A stretch of DNA of 49,553 nt from an uncultured Rhodospirillaceae bacterium (GCA_902826565.1 CADEFF010000006.1:1-49553), one strand, 5' to 3'. Positions 18,460 through 26,280 are shown, numbered from the stretch's first letter. Made by a program: numbers and translations. Notes: a model not told the origin generated them from the sequence alone.

Positions 18460-19389
18460 ATGAGCCTTCCCTCCATGTCCGCACTCCGTGCCTTCGAGGC
18501 GGTGTCGCGCCATCTGAACATGGCGCGGGCGGCGAAGGAGCTGAACCTGACGCGGAGCGCGATCAGCCATCAGGTCCGCTTCCTCGAAGCCGCCGTGGGC
18601 GCCGAGCTGCTGCGGAAGGACGGCCGCGGCATCGCGCTCACGCCCGAGGGTACCGCCTATGCGCTCCGCATCCGCGATGCGCTGGCCGCGCTGAGCGAAG
18701 CCGGCCAGAAGATCCGGGAGCCTTCGGTCGCAGGGCGGCTGCGCATCAATTGCCAGCCGAGCCTCGCCACCCGCTGGCTCTCGCTCCATATCGGCGAGTT
18801 CCACCGCACCTATCCCGAGATCGACCTCGAGATCACCAGCTCGAGCGACGTGGACGACGTCTATCGCGGCGAGGTCGATCTCTTCATCCGCTACGGCAAC
18901 GGCGTCTGGAAGGATCGCTGGGTCCGGCTGCTGGCGCGCGTCGAGTTCTTCCCGGTCTGCAGCCCGCAATTCCTGAATCAGGCCGGGCGGCTGCACAAGC
19001 CGGACGATCTCGCCGGCCTGCCGCTGATCCATGTCGCCGATCGCGGCGACTGGGGGCGCTGGCTGCTCGCGGCCGGCGCGGAGCGTGTCACCTCGCATGT
19101 CGGGCTCTGGTTCGACGACGCCCATCTCGGTCTCAACGCCGCCGCGGCCGGACACGGCATCGCGCTCGGCGAACGCTTCATCGCCGGCGAGGAACTGCGC
19201 TCCGGCCGGCTGGTGCAGCTTTTCGATCTCTCGATCCCAGCCCCCGAGGCCTATTACGCGATCGCCGACCCGGTGAAGGCGAGCCGGCCGGCCGCGCGCA
19301 TCTTCTTCGACTGGATGATGGACCGGCTCCAGCTCTCGATGCGCCAGACGCCCGGGCCGCAACGCCGGCGGCCGGGCTCAAGCGGCTGA
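18460..19389 (+). CDS. LysR-family regulator, GcvA-like
   Basis: This 309-aa transcriptional regulator has an N-terminal winged helix (ALRAFEAVSRHLNMARAAKEL then SAISHQVRFLEAAVG, about residues 8-47) and a periplasmic-binding-protein-like effector domain. The start (LPSMSALRAFEA) and the ITSSSDVDDVYRGEVDLFIRYGN region place it in the GcvA-like subgroup, which often controls amino-acid metabolism. It is divergent from dinB and convergent with the ABC transporter genes. It is the only regulator inside the 15-23 kb module and is the best candidate controller. The effector is not known. Confidence 0.92.
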   Translation: MSLPSMSALRAFEAVSRHLNMARAAKELNLTRSAISHQVRFLEAAVGAELLRKDGRGIALTPEGTAYALRIRDALAALSEAGQKIREPSVAGRLRINCQPSLATRWLSLHIGEFHRTYPEIDLEITSSSDVDDVYRGEVDLFIRYGNGVWKDRWVRLLARVEFFPVCSPQFLNQAGRLHKPDDLAGLPLIHVADRGDWGRWLLAAGAERVTSHVGLWFDDAHLGLNAAAAGHGIALGERFIAGEELRSGRLVQLFDLSIPAPEAYYAIADPVKASRPAARIFFDWMMDRLQLSMRQTPGPQRRRPGSSG

Positions 19390-19392
19390 GTG

Positions 19393-19470
19393 CGGGGCCC
19401 CGGCGCGGGGCCCACGCAAGGGCCGGCCGAGCGCGGACCCCGGCGCGGGGCCTGCGCGTGAGGGCCGCGC
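19393..19470. repeat. GC-rich tandem repeat of about 40 bp between convergent genes
   Basis: Two copies of a GC-rich unit, offset by 40 bp, lie between the ends of the LysR gene and the ABC ATPase gene. The shared core CCCCGGCGCGGGGCC starts at 19398 and again at 19438. Each core is itself a hairpin (CCCCG/CGGGG around a 3-nt loop). The position between two converging genes suggests a bidirectional transcription barrier, but no T-run follows on either strand. Confidence 0.55.
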
Positions 19471-19481
19471 CGGCCGCGGGC

Positions 19482-20291
19482 TCAGTGCAGGATGGAACGG
19501 ATGAAGCCGCGCAGACGCTCGTTCTCCGGCGAATCGAAGATCTTCGCCGGCGCGCCCGATTCCGCGATCACGCCATCGACCACGAAATGCACCTGGTCGG
19601 CGAGGCGCCGGGCGAAGCCCATCTCGTGGCTGACCACCACCATCGTCCGCCCCTCTTCGGCGAGCGCCTTGATGGTGTCGAGCACGCCCGAAACCAGCTC
19701 CGGATCGAGCGCCGAGGTCGGCTCGTCGAAGAGGATGATGCGCGGCTGCATGGCGACCGCGCGGGCTATGGCAACGCGCTGCTTCTGGCCGCCGGAAAGC
19801 TGCGCCGGGTAGGCGTCGCATTTGTCGAGCAGCCCGACGCGCTCCAGCACCGCCCGGCCTTCCTCGATTGCCTGTGCCTTCGGCTTCCCCTGCACGATCA
19901 CCGGCCCCTCGGTGACGTTTTCGAGGACGGTGCGATGGGCGAACAGGTTGAAATGCTGGAACACCATCGGCATATGCGACCGGGCCCGGCGCAGGGCCGA
20001 TTCCGGCGCATGACGGAACCGTCCGTTCTCCTCGAAGCAGAGCTTCTCGCCGGCGAAGACGATTTCGCCCGCCGTGGGCATTTCGAGAAAGTTGATGCAG
20101 CGGAGCACGGTCGATTTGCCGCCGCCGCTGGGGCCGATCAGGAAAGTCACCTTCCCTTCCGGAATGGTGAGATCGACGCCCTTCAGCACCTCGAGGGTAC
20201 CGAACCGCTTGTGCAGCCCGCGAATGGTGACGACGGCGCCATCCGGCTTGCCGGCGGTCTTCTGGGTCGAAGCAGCCTGACTCATGCTCAT
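19482..20291 (-). CDS. Polar amino-acid ABC transporter ATP-binding protein
   Basis: This 269-aa ATPase of the GlnQ/HisP class powers uptake through the adjacent permease. All ABC motifs are present: Walker [10 protein letters not shown], signature [14 protein letters not shown], Walker [13 protein letters not shown] and the switch histidine in [10 protein letters not shown]. The N-terminus has an extension of about 20 residues before the first strand. Its ATG overlaps the permease stop codon by four bases (ATGA), indicating translational coupling. It is the last gene of the substrate-binding protein - permease - ATPase operon. Confidence 0.95.
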   Translation of the reverse strand: MSMSQAASTQKTAGKPDGAVVTIRGLHKRFGTLEVLKGVDLTIPEGKVTFLIGPSGGGKSTVLRCINFLEMPTAGEIVFAGEKLCFEENGRFRHAPESALRRARSHMPMVFQHFNLFAHRTVLENVTEGPVIVQGKPKAQAIEEGRAVLERVGLLDKCDAYPAQLSGGQKQRVAIARAVAMQPRIILFDEPTSALDPELVSGVLDTIKALAEEGRTMVVVSHEMGFARRLADQVHFVVDGVIAESGAPAKIFDSPENERLRGFIRSILH

Positions 20292-20995
20292 GCTTTGCTA
20301 GCGCTCTGCTGAATTTGCACCTTGGACCCGGCGCGAAGATAGGCCGGCGTCAGCCAGCGTTCGACGCGAAACACGAGGCGCGAGGCGATGAAGCTCATGA
20401 CGAAATAGACGATCGCGACCATCAGGTAGATCTCCATGCTCCTGAAGGTGGTCGAGATCACGATCATGCCGTTGCGCAGCAGCTCGTTGACCGCGATGTA
20501 GGAGACAAGCGAGGAATCCTTGAGCAGCGATATGAAATAACCGCCGATCGTCGGCACGGCAATGCGCAACGCCTGCGGCAAGATCACGCGTCGGTAAACG
20601 GTCGCCCGCGACATGCCGATCGAGAGGCCGGCATCCCGCTGGCCGGATTCGATGGAGATGATCGCCGCGCGGAACACTTCCGACAGATAGGCGCCGACAT
20701 TGAGGCTCAGGCCCAGAACGCCGGCCCAGAATCCCGGCAAGGTGATGCCGATCTCGGGCAGCGAAAAATAGAGCACCAGGAGCTGAACGATGAGCGGCAC
20801 ATTGCGCCAGACTTCGACATAGGCGGCGAGCAGGCCGCCGAGGACGCGCCCGCCGGCGATCCGCCCCAGCGCCACCAGCAAGCCGATGAGGATCGCGAAC
20901 ACCATGCTGATCAGCGACAGCTCGAGCGTCACCACCGCGCCCTCGAGCAGGAACGGCATAAATCTTGGGATTAGGACAAGGAAGTAATCAACCAT
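20288..20995 (-). CDS. Polar amino-acid ABC transporter permease
   Basis: This 235-aa inner-membrane permease of the HisM/GlnP family has about five hydrophobic segments. The EAA loop is clear (SGQRDAGLSIGMSRATVYRR followed by VILPQALRIAVP), the site where the ATPase docks. Only one permease gene is present, so the channel is probably a homodimer, as in several family-3 systems. It overlaps the ATPase gene by 4 bp and lies 91 bp downstream of the substrate-binding protein gene, with a strong hairpin between them. Confidence 0.93.
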   Translation of the reverse strand: MVDYFLVLIPRFMPFLLEGAVVTLELSLISMVFAILIGLLVALGRIAGGRVLGGLLAAYVEVWRNVPLIVQLLVLYFSLPEIGITLPGFWAGVLGLSLNVGAYLSEVFRAAIISIESGQRDAGLSIGMSRATVYRRVILPQALRIAVPTIGGYFISLLKDSSLVSYIAVNELLRNGMIVISTTFRSMEIYLMVAIVYFVMSFIASRLVFRVERWLTPAYLRAGSKVQIQQSASKA

Positions 20996-21038
20996 CGAGA
21001 CGAGTGCCCGGTCTGCTTTCTAAGAATATCGGAAAGAC

Positions 21039-21063
21039 GGGGGGCCGCCAGCGACGGCCCCCC
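21039..21063 (-). terminator. Strong intercistronic hairpin after the binding-protein gene
   Basis: A perfect 9-bp G/C stem (GGGGGGCCG at 21039-21047 pairing with CGGCCCCCC at 21055-21063) with a 7-nt loop lies between the substrate-binding-protein gene and the permease gene. On the minus strand it is followed by GTCTTTCC and not a full T-run. Such hairpins often protect upstream mRNA or partly terminate, giving more binding protein than permease. Confidence 0.6.
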
Positions 21064-21086
21064 GCCTGGTATCCGGCGAAGCTCTG

Positions 21087-21965
21087 TTACTTCATCATTT
21101 TGACCTGGTACGGATCCCAGGCGCCGTATTTCTCGATGATTGCCTGGCGCGTGCCGTCGGCGTCCATATCGTCGAACGCCTTGTTGATGGCCTCGCGCAG
21201 GTCGTTGCACTCGTTGCGCACGCCGACGCCGAGCCCGCCGAGGATGTAGGGCTGATCCTTTTCCTCGTCGGCCCATTCCTCGTTCGGGATATAGGGCAGC
21301 GGCTCGCCGATGATGCGGACGTCCGACATCTCCTCCAGCTGCGCGAAGTAGGTCGCCTGGTCGAGCACCACAGCCGCCACCTGGCCGTTGCGCAGAGCCT
21401 GGAAGGGTTCGCCGAAGGTATTGAAGTCCATCACCGCGGCGACCTTGCCGTCGTCATGGAGCTTGTGCGCGTTGATGGAGTCCATCGTGCCGAGCGTGCT
21501 GGCGACCGTCTTGTCCTTGATGTCTTCCAGCGTCTGGTACGGCGAATCCTTCAGCACGATGACCGTGTCATAGAGCATGAAATAGGGCCGGCTGTAGCTG
21601 ATGCCGCCGCCCTGGATGCGCTCCTGCGTCACCGTCATGCCGGAGAGAATGATATCCCAGCGACCGGCCTTGAGGCCCGGGATCATGGTCGTCCAATCGG
21701 TGATCGCATAGTCCCATTTCGGGATGTCGAGGCGCTTGGCGAGCTCGGCCATCAGGTCGGCTTCGAAGCCTTCATACTGGCCGGTCTGCTCGTTCTTCCA
21801 GGCGAACGGACGCAGGCCCATGAGGCCGTTGGCCGACACCAGCACGCCGCGCTCCTTGATGGCCGGCAGGCATTCTTCGGCGGACGCGCTCGACAGCGGC
21901 GTCAGCCCCGCGATCGTCGCGGCTGCGACCGCGATGCCGAAAAGCTTCGTAATTCGACTGTTCAT
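21087..21965 (-). CDS. Periplasmic substrate-binding protein of a polar amino-acid ABC transporter
   Basis: This 292-aa family-3 solute-binding protein has a Sec signal peptide (residues 1 to about 29, cleaving near SSASA-EE). The mature part has the fold's landmarks: GVLVSANGLMGLRPF, YEGFEADLMAELAKRL, GLKAGRWDIILSGMTVT and LGVGVRNECNDLREAIN. It would capture an amino acid or a related charged compound. The start at 21965 was chosen because GGGAGGG lies just upstream. The nearby amidinotransferase-fold gene makes a guanidino or amidino compound a plausible ligand, but the sequence does not prove this. Confidence 0.93.
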   Translation of the reverse strand: MNSRITKLFGIAVAAATIAGLTPLSSASAEECLPAIKERGVLVSANGLMGLRPFAWKNEQTGQYEGFEADLMAELAKRLDIPKWDYAITDWTTMIPGLKAGRWDIILSGMTVTQERIQGGGISYSRPYFMLYDTVIVLKDSPYQTLEDIKDKTVASTLGTMDSINAHKLHDDGKVAAVMDFNTFGEPFQALRNGQVAAVVLDQATYFAQLEEMSDVRIIGEPLPYIPNEEWADEEKDQPYILGGLGVGVRNECNDLREAINKAFDDMDADGTRQAIIEKYGAWDPYQVKMMK

Positions 21966-22070
21966 TGAGCCCTCCCAGGCGTCATGCCGGATGGTTCCGG
22001 CTTGGTCGAGTTGCAAGGCGGGCGCAGATCATCAGCCGGGGCGCACCGCTAAAAGTCTGTGTCCGATTTT

Positions 22071-22086
22071 TTGCACGTAATTGCAA
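22071..22086. promoter_or_regulatory. Dyad TTGCA-N6-TGCAA upstream of the ABC operon
   Basis: A perfect 5-bp inverted repeat (TTGCA at 22071-22075, TGCAA at 22082-22086) sits about 105 bp upstream of the binding-protein start. It is AT-rich for this region and has the size of a LysR-type binding dyad, so it may be the operator for the GcvA-like regulator. I did not see the same dyad ahead of the ATP-grasp or nitrilase genes. Confidence 0.4.
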
Positions 22087-22168
22087 GCCATCAATGCATG
22101 GCGCCTGTGCGCCCTTCGGCCGCTACCGCCGGCCCGGCGGCAGGCGCCGGGAGGACGACACGGAAGGT

Positions 22169-22245
22169 CCCGGCGACGAGGTGTCGCCGGGCGCGTCCGA
22201 TCCGGCATGCCGTTCCCGTTCGACCGGCCGCGAGCCCGCGGCCGG
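22169..22245 (-). terminator. Two strong hairpins downstream of the amidinotransferase-fold gene
   Basis: The 313-bp gap between the amidinotransferase-fold gene and the ABC operon has no coding signal. It holds two perfect 9-bp GC hairpins: CCGGCCGCG/CGCGGCCGG at 22224-22245 with a 4-nt loop, and CCCGGCGAC/GTCGCCGGG at 22169-22191 with a 5-nt loop. Neither has a T-run, so intrinsic termination is uncertain. They may stop or stabilise the amidinotransferase transcript before the ABC promoter region. Confidence 0.45.
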
Positions 22246-22278
22246 TTCGTTAACGGCCCGTGCGTCGTTGGCCGACGG

Positions 22279-23220
22279 TCAGGCCGCCTCCCGCTTCAGT
22301 TCGTGCGACATGCAGTGCACGCCGCCGCCGCCATACTGGAACATCGAGACGTCCGGCGCGAAGACTTCGAAGCCGAGCGCCTTCAGCTTCTCGTTGAGGT
22401 TCTTGTTCGTCGCCATCGACAGGATGCGGTCTTTGCCGAGCGCCACGACGTTGCAGCCGAGCCGCACGCAGTCCCGATAGCTCACGTCGATGAACTTGAT
22501 CTGCTTCGCCTTGAGGAAGTCGATGACATAGTCCTCTAGCGCCTCGAGGCAGACCACCGCGGTCTTCGGCGCCACCATCACCACGAGCGCGTCCATATGG
22601 ACGAAGGCCGCCGGGATCGGCGCCACATAGGCTTCCCAGCCTTCCTTCTCGACCCACTTCGCAACCTGGCGCGCGCCCTCTTCCTCGGAGCGTTCGCCGC
22701 AATAGCCCATCAGCACGACGCCGGGCTCGAGGATGTCGAAATCGCCGCCCTCGAAATGGCCGGCGGTCGCCCAGTTCCAGATCGGGATGCCGGCCTTGCG
22801 GTAGAACTCCTGCACCACCGCGTAATCGCGCCGGCGATAGGGCGTCTGGATCGAGCAGACGAGCGCGCCCCAGGGCGTCATCGCGCTCGAATCCCGCGCA
22901 TAGACGCTGCAGGGCAGGCCCTCGTCCGCTTCGAGATAATGCACGCGCACGCCGCAATGCTCGTAGATCTCGACCATCTCGCGATGCTGCTTCTGGGCGA
23001 GCTGGGCGTCGTAGCGGATCCCGTATTGCTCGAGATTGGCGAAGGTACGCTTCGCGATGTGGCTGATCGGGCGCCAGCCGAAATGGTCCGGCTTGCCGAG
23101 CAGCACGTCCTTGAGGACGCCCGTGCCGTTATCGACGCCCCATCCCTCCGGCATCTCCGGGGTCGGGCCGCCACCGACGCTGCCGTTCGCCTTGCCATTG
23201 CCGTTCGCGCTCTTGCTCAT
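22279..23220 (-). CDS. Amidinotransferase/arginine-deiminase superfamily enzyme
   Basis: This 313-aa enzyme of the guanidino-group-modifying (pentein) fold is related to arginine:glycine amidinotransferase, arginine deiminase and dimethylarginine hydrolase. The expected active-site residues are present: an acidic pair in HFEGGDFD (Glu157/Asp160), a His in VHMDALVV (His208) and the nucleophilic Cys in GGGGVHCMSHELKRE (Cys303). An Asp in the N-terminal VYARDSS would hold the guanidine. It either hydrolyses or transfers an amidino group through a covalent Cys intermediate; the sequence does not show which. The first 20 residues are Gly/Asn/Ser-rich and probably disordered. Its leader carries three tandem 24-bp repeats. 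It lies upstream of the amino-acid ABC operon on the same strand. Confidence 0.88.
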   Translation of the reverse strand: MSKSANGNGKANGSVGGGPTPEMPEGWGVDNGTGVLKDVLLGKPDHFGWRPISHIAKRTFANLEQYGIRYDAQLAQKQHREMVEIYEHCGVRVHYLEADEGLPCSVYARDSSAMTPWGALVCSIQTPYRRRDYAVVQEFYRKAGIPIWNWATAGHFEGGDFDILEPGVVLMGYCGERSEEEGARQVAKWVEKEGWEAYVAPIPAAFVHMDALVVMVAPKTAVVCLEALEDYVIDFLKAKQIKFIDVSYRDCVRLGCNVVALGKDRILSMATNKNLNEKLKALGFEVFAPDVSMFQYGGGGVHCMSHELKREAA

Positions 23221-23233
23221 TCTCGTCTCCGTA

Positions 23234-23305
23234 GGATGGCGGCGGTACCGCCGCGGGGGATTGGCGGCGATACCGCCGCGAGGATTGGCGGCAGCATCGC
23301 CGCAG
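23234..23305. repeat. Three tandem 24-bp palindromic repeats in the amidinotransferase leader
   Basis: Three copies with an exact 24-bp period start at 23234, 23258 and 23282, each beginning GGATGGCGGC or GGATTGGCGGC. Copy 1 contains a perfect 16-bp palindrome (GCGGCGGTACCGCCGC); copies 2 and 3 are degenerate at the centre. The array ends 14 bp before the start codon at 23220, so it falls in the promoter or 5' UTR. It could be a multi-site operator or a series of RNA hairpins. Confidence 0.65.
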
Positions 23306-23447
23306 GTCGAGTGGGGAATATCGGCCCATCATTCGATTTAGCTCATCATTGCTACCGCGGCGTCTGGCGCAACCGGAAAAGCGGTCCCCGGAAATGGTGA
23401 GAACTATTCACCAATTCCATGCGCGGGGTGCATGGCCGCGGACGCGG

Positions 23448-24650
23448 CTAGGGCCGCCGGACGACCGCCGCGATCGCCTCGAAGGCGCGGAGCGCCGCGC
23501 CGATCTGCTCGGGCATGGTCGGTTTCGGCCAGCTCGAGAACTTGACCGCGGTCATCTCCGCCTCGGGATCGACATAGATCATCTGGCCGTAGATGCCGCG
23601 GCCGAGGTGAATTCCCCGCGCGCCGTCCGCCACCCACCACTGGTTGCGGTAGGCGCCCTTCGGCATCTGCGAGCGGAAGGGCTCCTGCCGGAACTTCGCC
23701 GTGTCGCCCGCGCGCGATTGCCGCACCCATTCGGCCGGCACGATCTGCCGTCCGTTGAAATGCCCGAGATTGCGATGCATCTCGGCGAAGCGCCCGAGAT
23801 CGCGCAAGCTGACGCAGAGCCCGCCATCGGCGAGCGCGGTGCCGACGCCGTCGAGGCAGATATAGGCTTCGTGCTCGGTGCCGAGCTTCGACCAGATGCG
23901 CTCGCCGAGCAGCTCCGCCAGATGCCGGCCGGTGGCGCGCTCCGCGGCCCAGCCGAGCGTATCCGTATCGGCGGAGCGATAGGTGAAGGTCTCGCCATGC
24001 GCGCTTTCCCGCTCGAGCCCCGCCAGGAGCTCGTAGATCGAGCGCGGATCCTCCGGCCGCGTCCGCGGCGCCCAGCCGCAGGCGATGTCGAGCAGGGCCG
24101 AATGCGAACGCGGATCGTAGTAATCCTCGCTGAAACGGATGCCGGTCTGCATGTCGAGCAGATGGCGCAAGGTCGCGCCGCCATAGCCCGAGCGCGCTAG
24201 CTCGGGCACATAGGCCGCGACGGGCGTCTCCGGATCGAGCCGCCCTTCCGCCGCCAGGCAGCCGATCATGTCGCCGACCACCGACTTGGTGACCGACTGG
24301 CACATATGCGGCGTTTCGGGGAGGAAACCTTCGCGATAGCGCTCATAGACGATCCGCCCGCGCGCCAGCACGAGCAGCCCGTCGGTGAAGCTGTCGGCGA
24401 GCCAGGCCTCGATCGTGCGGCTTTCGCCTTCGTTGGTGAAGCCGAGCCGGTCCAGATCGCGCGGATCGCGCTCGAAGGCGAGCACCGGCCCCTCGCCGCG
24501 CGGGATCGGCGCCGTCGGGAACATCCGTCTGACGTTGCGAAAGCACCACTGGATATGGGCGCGGCTCGCCTGCCAGTTCGCCGGCGTCACCTGCAAGCCG
24601 GCCTGCGGCGGAAAGCCGCGCATCACGCTTCCGATCCCGCCGTCCTGCAT
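23448..24650 (-). CDS. Beta-lactamase-fold serine hydrolase (class C / NylB-like)
   Basis: This 400-aa serine hydrolase has the penicillin-binding-protein/class C beta-lactamase fold. The catalytic SxxK is Ser119-Val-Thr-Lys122 (MCQSVTKSVVGD), and FTYRSADTDTLGW provides the tyrosine motif. Overall spacing resembles 6-aminohexanoate-oligomer hydrolase (NylB), which cleaves amides and esters, more than true beta-lactamases. No signal peptide is seen, so it is probably cytosolic and not a drug-resistance enzyme. It is on the same strand as, and upstream of, the amidinotransferase gene. The substrate is unknown; an amide or ester is likely. Confidence 0.85.
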   Translation of the reverse strand: MQDGGIGSVMRGFPPQAGLQVTPANWQASRAHIQWCFRNVRRMFPTAPIPRGEGPVLAFERDPRDLDRLGFTNEGESRTIEAWLADSFTDGLLVLARGRIVYERYREGFLPETPHMCQSVTKSVVGDMIGCLAAEGRLDPETPVAAYVPELARSGYGGATLRHLLDMQTGIRFSEDYYDPRSHSALLDIACGWAPRTRPEDPRSIYELLAGLERESAHGETFTYRSADTDTLGWAAERATGRHLAELLGERIWSKLGTEHEAYICLDGVGTALADGGLCVSLRDLGRFAEMHRNLGHFNGRQIVPAEWVRQSRAGDTAKFRQEPFRSQMPKGAYRNQWWVADGARGIHLGRGIYGQMIYVDPEAEMTAVKFSSWPKPTMPEQIGAALRAFEAIAAVVRRP

Positions 24651-24952
24651 CGCCCACTCCCGCCCTTGTCATGCATCGCCGATGTCGCCCGTCGCCGACG
24701 TCGCGCGTCGCCGATCCTGCGGCATTTCGCGCGCGGGCGCCAAGCCCCCGCGTCGCTGCGGGCGGGCGTCTCGATGCAGCGATCGGCGCCGGATCTCGAT
24801 CGGCATCCGTTCGAGGCTCGCATGGGCGGAGCCTTGCCGGCCGCCTGCTTGAGAACGGTCATGATAGGGGATGTGCCTGCCCAGCTTGTCGCGCCGGAAA
24901 CAGATCGACAGTGCCCCTCGGCCGTCGCTTCGGCGCGACGAGCCGGTGCGTC
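24651..24952. other. Non-coding gap with a short 16-bp tandem repeat
   Basis: I see no convincing gene in these 302 bp. The only structure is a short tandem repeat with a 16-bp period: CGCCGATGTCGCCCGT at 24677, CGCCGACGTCGCGCGT at 24693 and a partial third copy at 24709. Open frames here are short and lack protein-like composition. Confidence 0.5.
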
Positions 24953-25135
24953 TTACCCGAGCCGGCCGGAGAGCAGATCGTGGAAGAGCGGCTGCAGCCA
25001 GATGAGCCACAGATAGCCGCCGGCGACCGCGAGGACGAAGGCCGCGCAGGTGAGCTTCACCCCGCGCGCGGACATGCCGCCGAGCGGAACGGGCATCGGC
25101 TCGGGCTGCGCGACGGAGGGGTGAATCGGACGCAT
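24953..25135 (-). CDS. Small single-pass membrane protein, unknown function
   Basis: This is a probable 60-aa protein: a proline-rich N-terminus (MRPIHPSVAQPEPMPVP), one hydrophobic segment of about 20 residues (LTCAAFVLAVAGGYLWLIWL) and a short tail ending SGRLG. I do not recognise a family. No good ribosome binding site precedes the chosen ATG, and longer in-frame starts at 25183 and 25201 exist. The hydrophobic segment and lack of a competing gene support it moderately. Confidence 0.5.
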   Translation of the reverse strand: MRPIHPSVAQPEPMPVPLGGMSARGVKLTCAAFVLAVAGGYLWLIWLQPLFHDLLSGRLG

Positions 25136-25249
25136 TCGGGAATAATACGCCCTTGGCTTTCCGAGCGTCGATAGCGATCCCATATAAGCCACCGTCCGCA
25201 TTAACCATGCTGGAGCGCCAATGGCGACCGGCCCTTCGGTATTCCGCTA

Positions 25250-25981
25250 ATGGCCCGCCACCGCTCGAGGGCGGCGCGCTGGCTCGTTCCGCTGCTGCTC
25301 GCCCTTATCGCCCTTGCCGCGATCGCCTTCTGGCCGAGCCCCGGCGCGCACGATGCGCCGTCGCCGACGGCATCCGCCTGCATCGCCGAGCCCCGGCTCG
25401 CGAAGCCGGGCGAGACGGTCTGCGAGCTCGGCCTCGACGCCGAAGCGCGGATCACCTATCGCGGCAACCCGATCTCGGAGCCCTGGGTCGTCACCCATGA
25501 CAGCGGCGACGGCGACGTCCCCGCCCGCGCCTTGGTCGTGTTTCCGCCTTCGGAGCGGTTTGCGCTGCTGGCGGGCTGCGAGGGCGACGATCCGCAGGCG
25601 ATCTGCTGGTCGCTGCGGCTGGTCGATCTCGTCGCCGGCAAGGTCCGGGCGGTGTCCAGCGCCTCGCATTACGGACCGAAGCGCTGGATCTCCTGGGCAC
25701 CGGACGGCAATCGCCTCGCCCTGATCGACGATCTGGAGGGCGACCAGGTGATCACCATCATGGAAGGTGCATCGGGGGCTATCGAGCTGCATCAGCCCGA
25801 GAACGAGATGGCGGTCTGGCGCATCGACGAGAAAAGCTTCGCATGGGATGCGGCCGACCGGTTCCATGTGACGGTAACGCCCTGCGAGCGGAGCGAGGAT
25901 CCCGCACGGCCCGCGTCGCGCTGCGGCGAGCCCGTCCTCTACAGCGGCACGGTGCCGCCTGGCGCGACCGGCGCACCCTAA
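25250..25981 (+). CDS. Membrane-anchored hypothetical protein with a TolB-like segment
   Basis: This 243-aa protein has an N-terminal signal anchor (WLVPLLLALIALAAIAFW, about residues 11-28) and would face the periplasm. The soluble part holds WISWAPDGNRLALIDDLEGD (about 145-164), which resembles one blade of a TolB/WD40-like beta-propeller, and several cysteines (CIAEPR, TVCELG, AGCEGDD, AICWSL, TPCER) that could form disulfides. It is too short for a complete propeller. No specific function can be assigned. It is followed by a convergent small membrane-protein gene. Confidence 0.7.
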   Translation: MARHRSRAARWLVPLLLALIALAAIAFWPSPGAHDAPSPTASACIAEPRLAKPGETVCELGLDAEARITYRGNPISEPWVVTHDSGDGDVPARALVVFPPSERFALLAGCEGDDPQAICWSLRLVDLVAGKVRAVSSASHYGPKRWISWAPDGNRLALIDDLEGDQVITIMEGASGAIELHQPENEMAVWRIDEKSFAWDAADRFHVTVTPCERSEDPARPASRCGEPVLYSGTVPPGATGAP

Positions 25982-26016
25982 GTTCGCGACCGGCGCACCC
26001 TAAGCTCGAGGGATCG

Positions 26017-26280
26017 TCACCGGCCGTTGACGTCGTCGCGCGGGCCGCGTCCGGCGTCGGAGACATCCGCGTCCGTGCCGCTCCGGTCGCTGTGGAAGAC
26101 CAGCGCCATCAGCAGGATCGCGAGGCCGGAGCTGAAGAGCGTGCCCAGCACCAGGGCGACCCAGCCATGGACCGAGAGGGCGGGCATCGTCCAGCCGTTC
26201 ACGCCCCAGAGCACGAGGCAGATGAAGGCCAGCAGGCCGACGCAGCAGGCGGAGAACAGCAGGATCCAGCGCATAGCCAC
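26017..26280 (-). CDS. Small two-pass membrane protein, unknown function
   Basis: This 87-aa protein has two clear hydrophobic helices (WILLFSACCVGLLAFICLVL and WVALVLGTLFSSGLAILLM) and an acidic, polar C-terminal tail of about 20 residues. A GGAG lies 5 nt before the ATG at 26280. The layout resembles short uncharacterised inner-membrane proteins of alphaproteobacteria. It is just downstream of tRNA-Val on the same strand. Confidence 0.7.
   Translation of the reverse strand: MAMRWILLFSACCVGLLAFICLVLWGVNGWTMPALSVHGWVALVLGTLFSSGLAILLMALVFHSDRSGTDADVSDAGRGPRDDVNGR

Noticed and set aside
23234..23305. CRISPR array
   Set aside because: Units are contiguous with no unique spacers, only three copies and no cas genes.
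23448..24650. Beta-lactam resistance gene
   Set aside because: No signal peptide and spacing of motifs closer to NylB/esterase-like hydrolases; calling resistance would not be supported.
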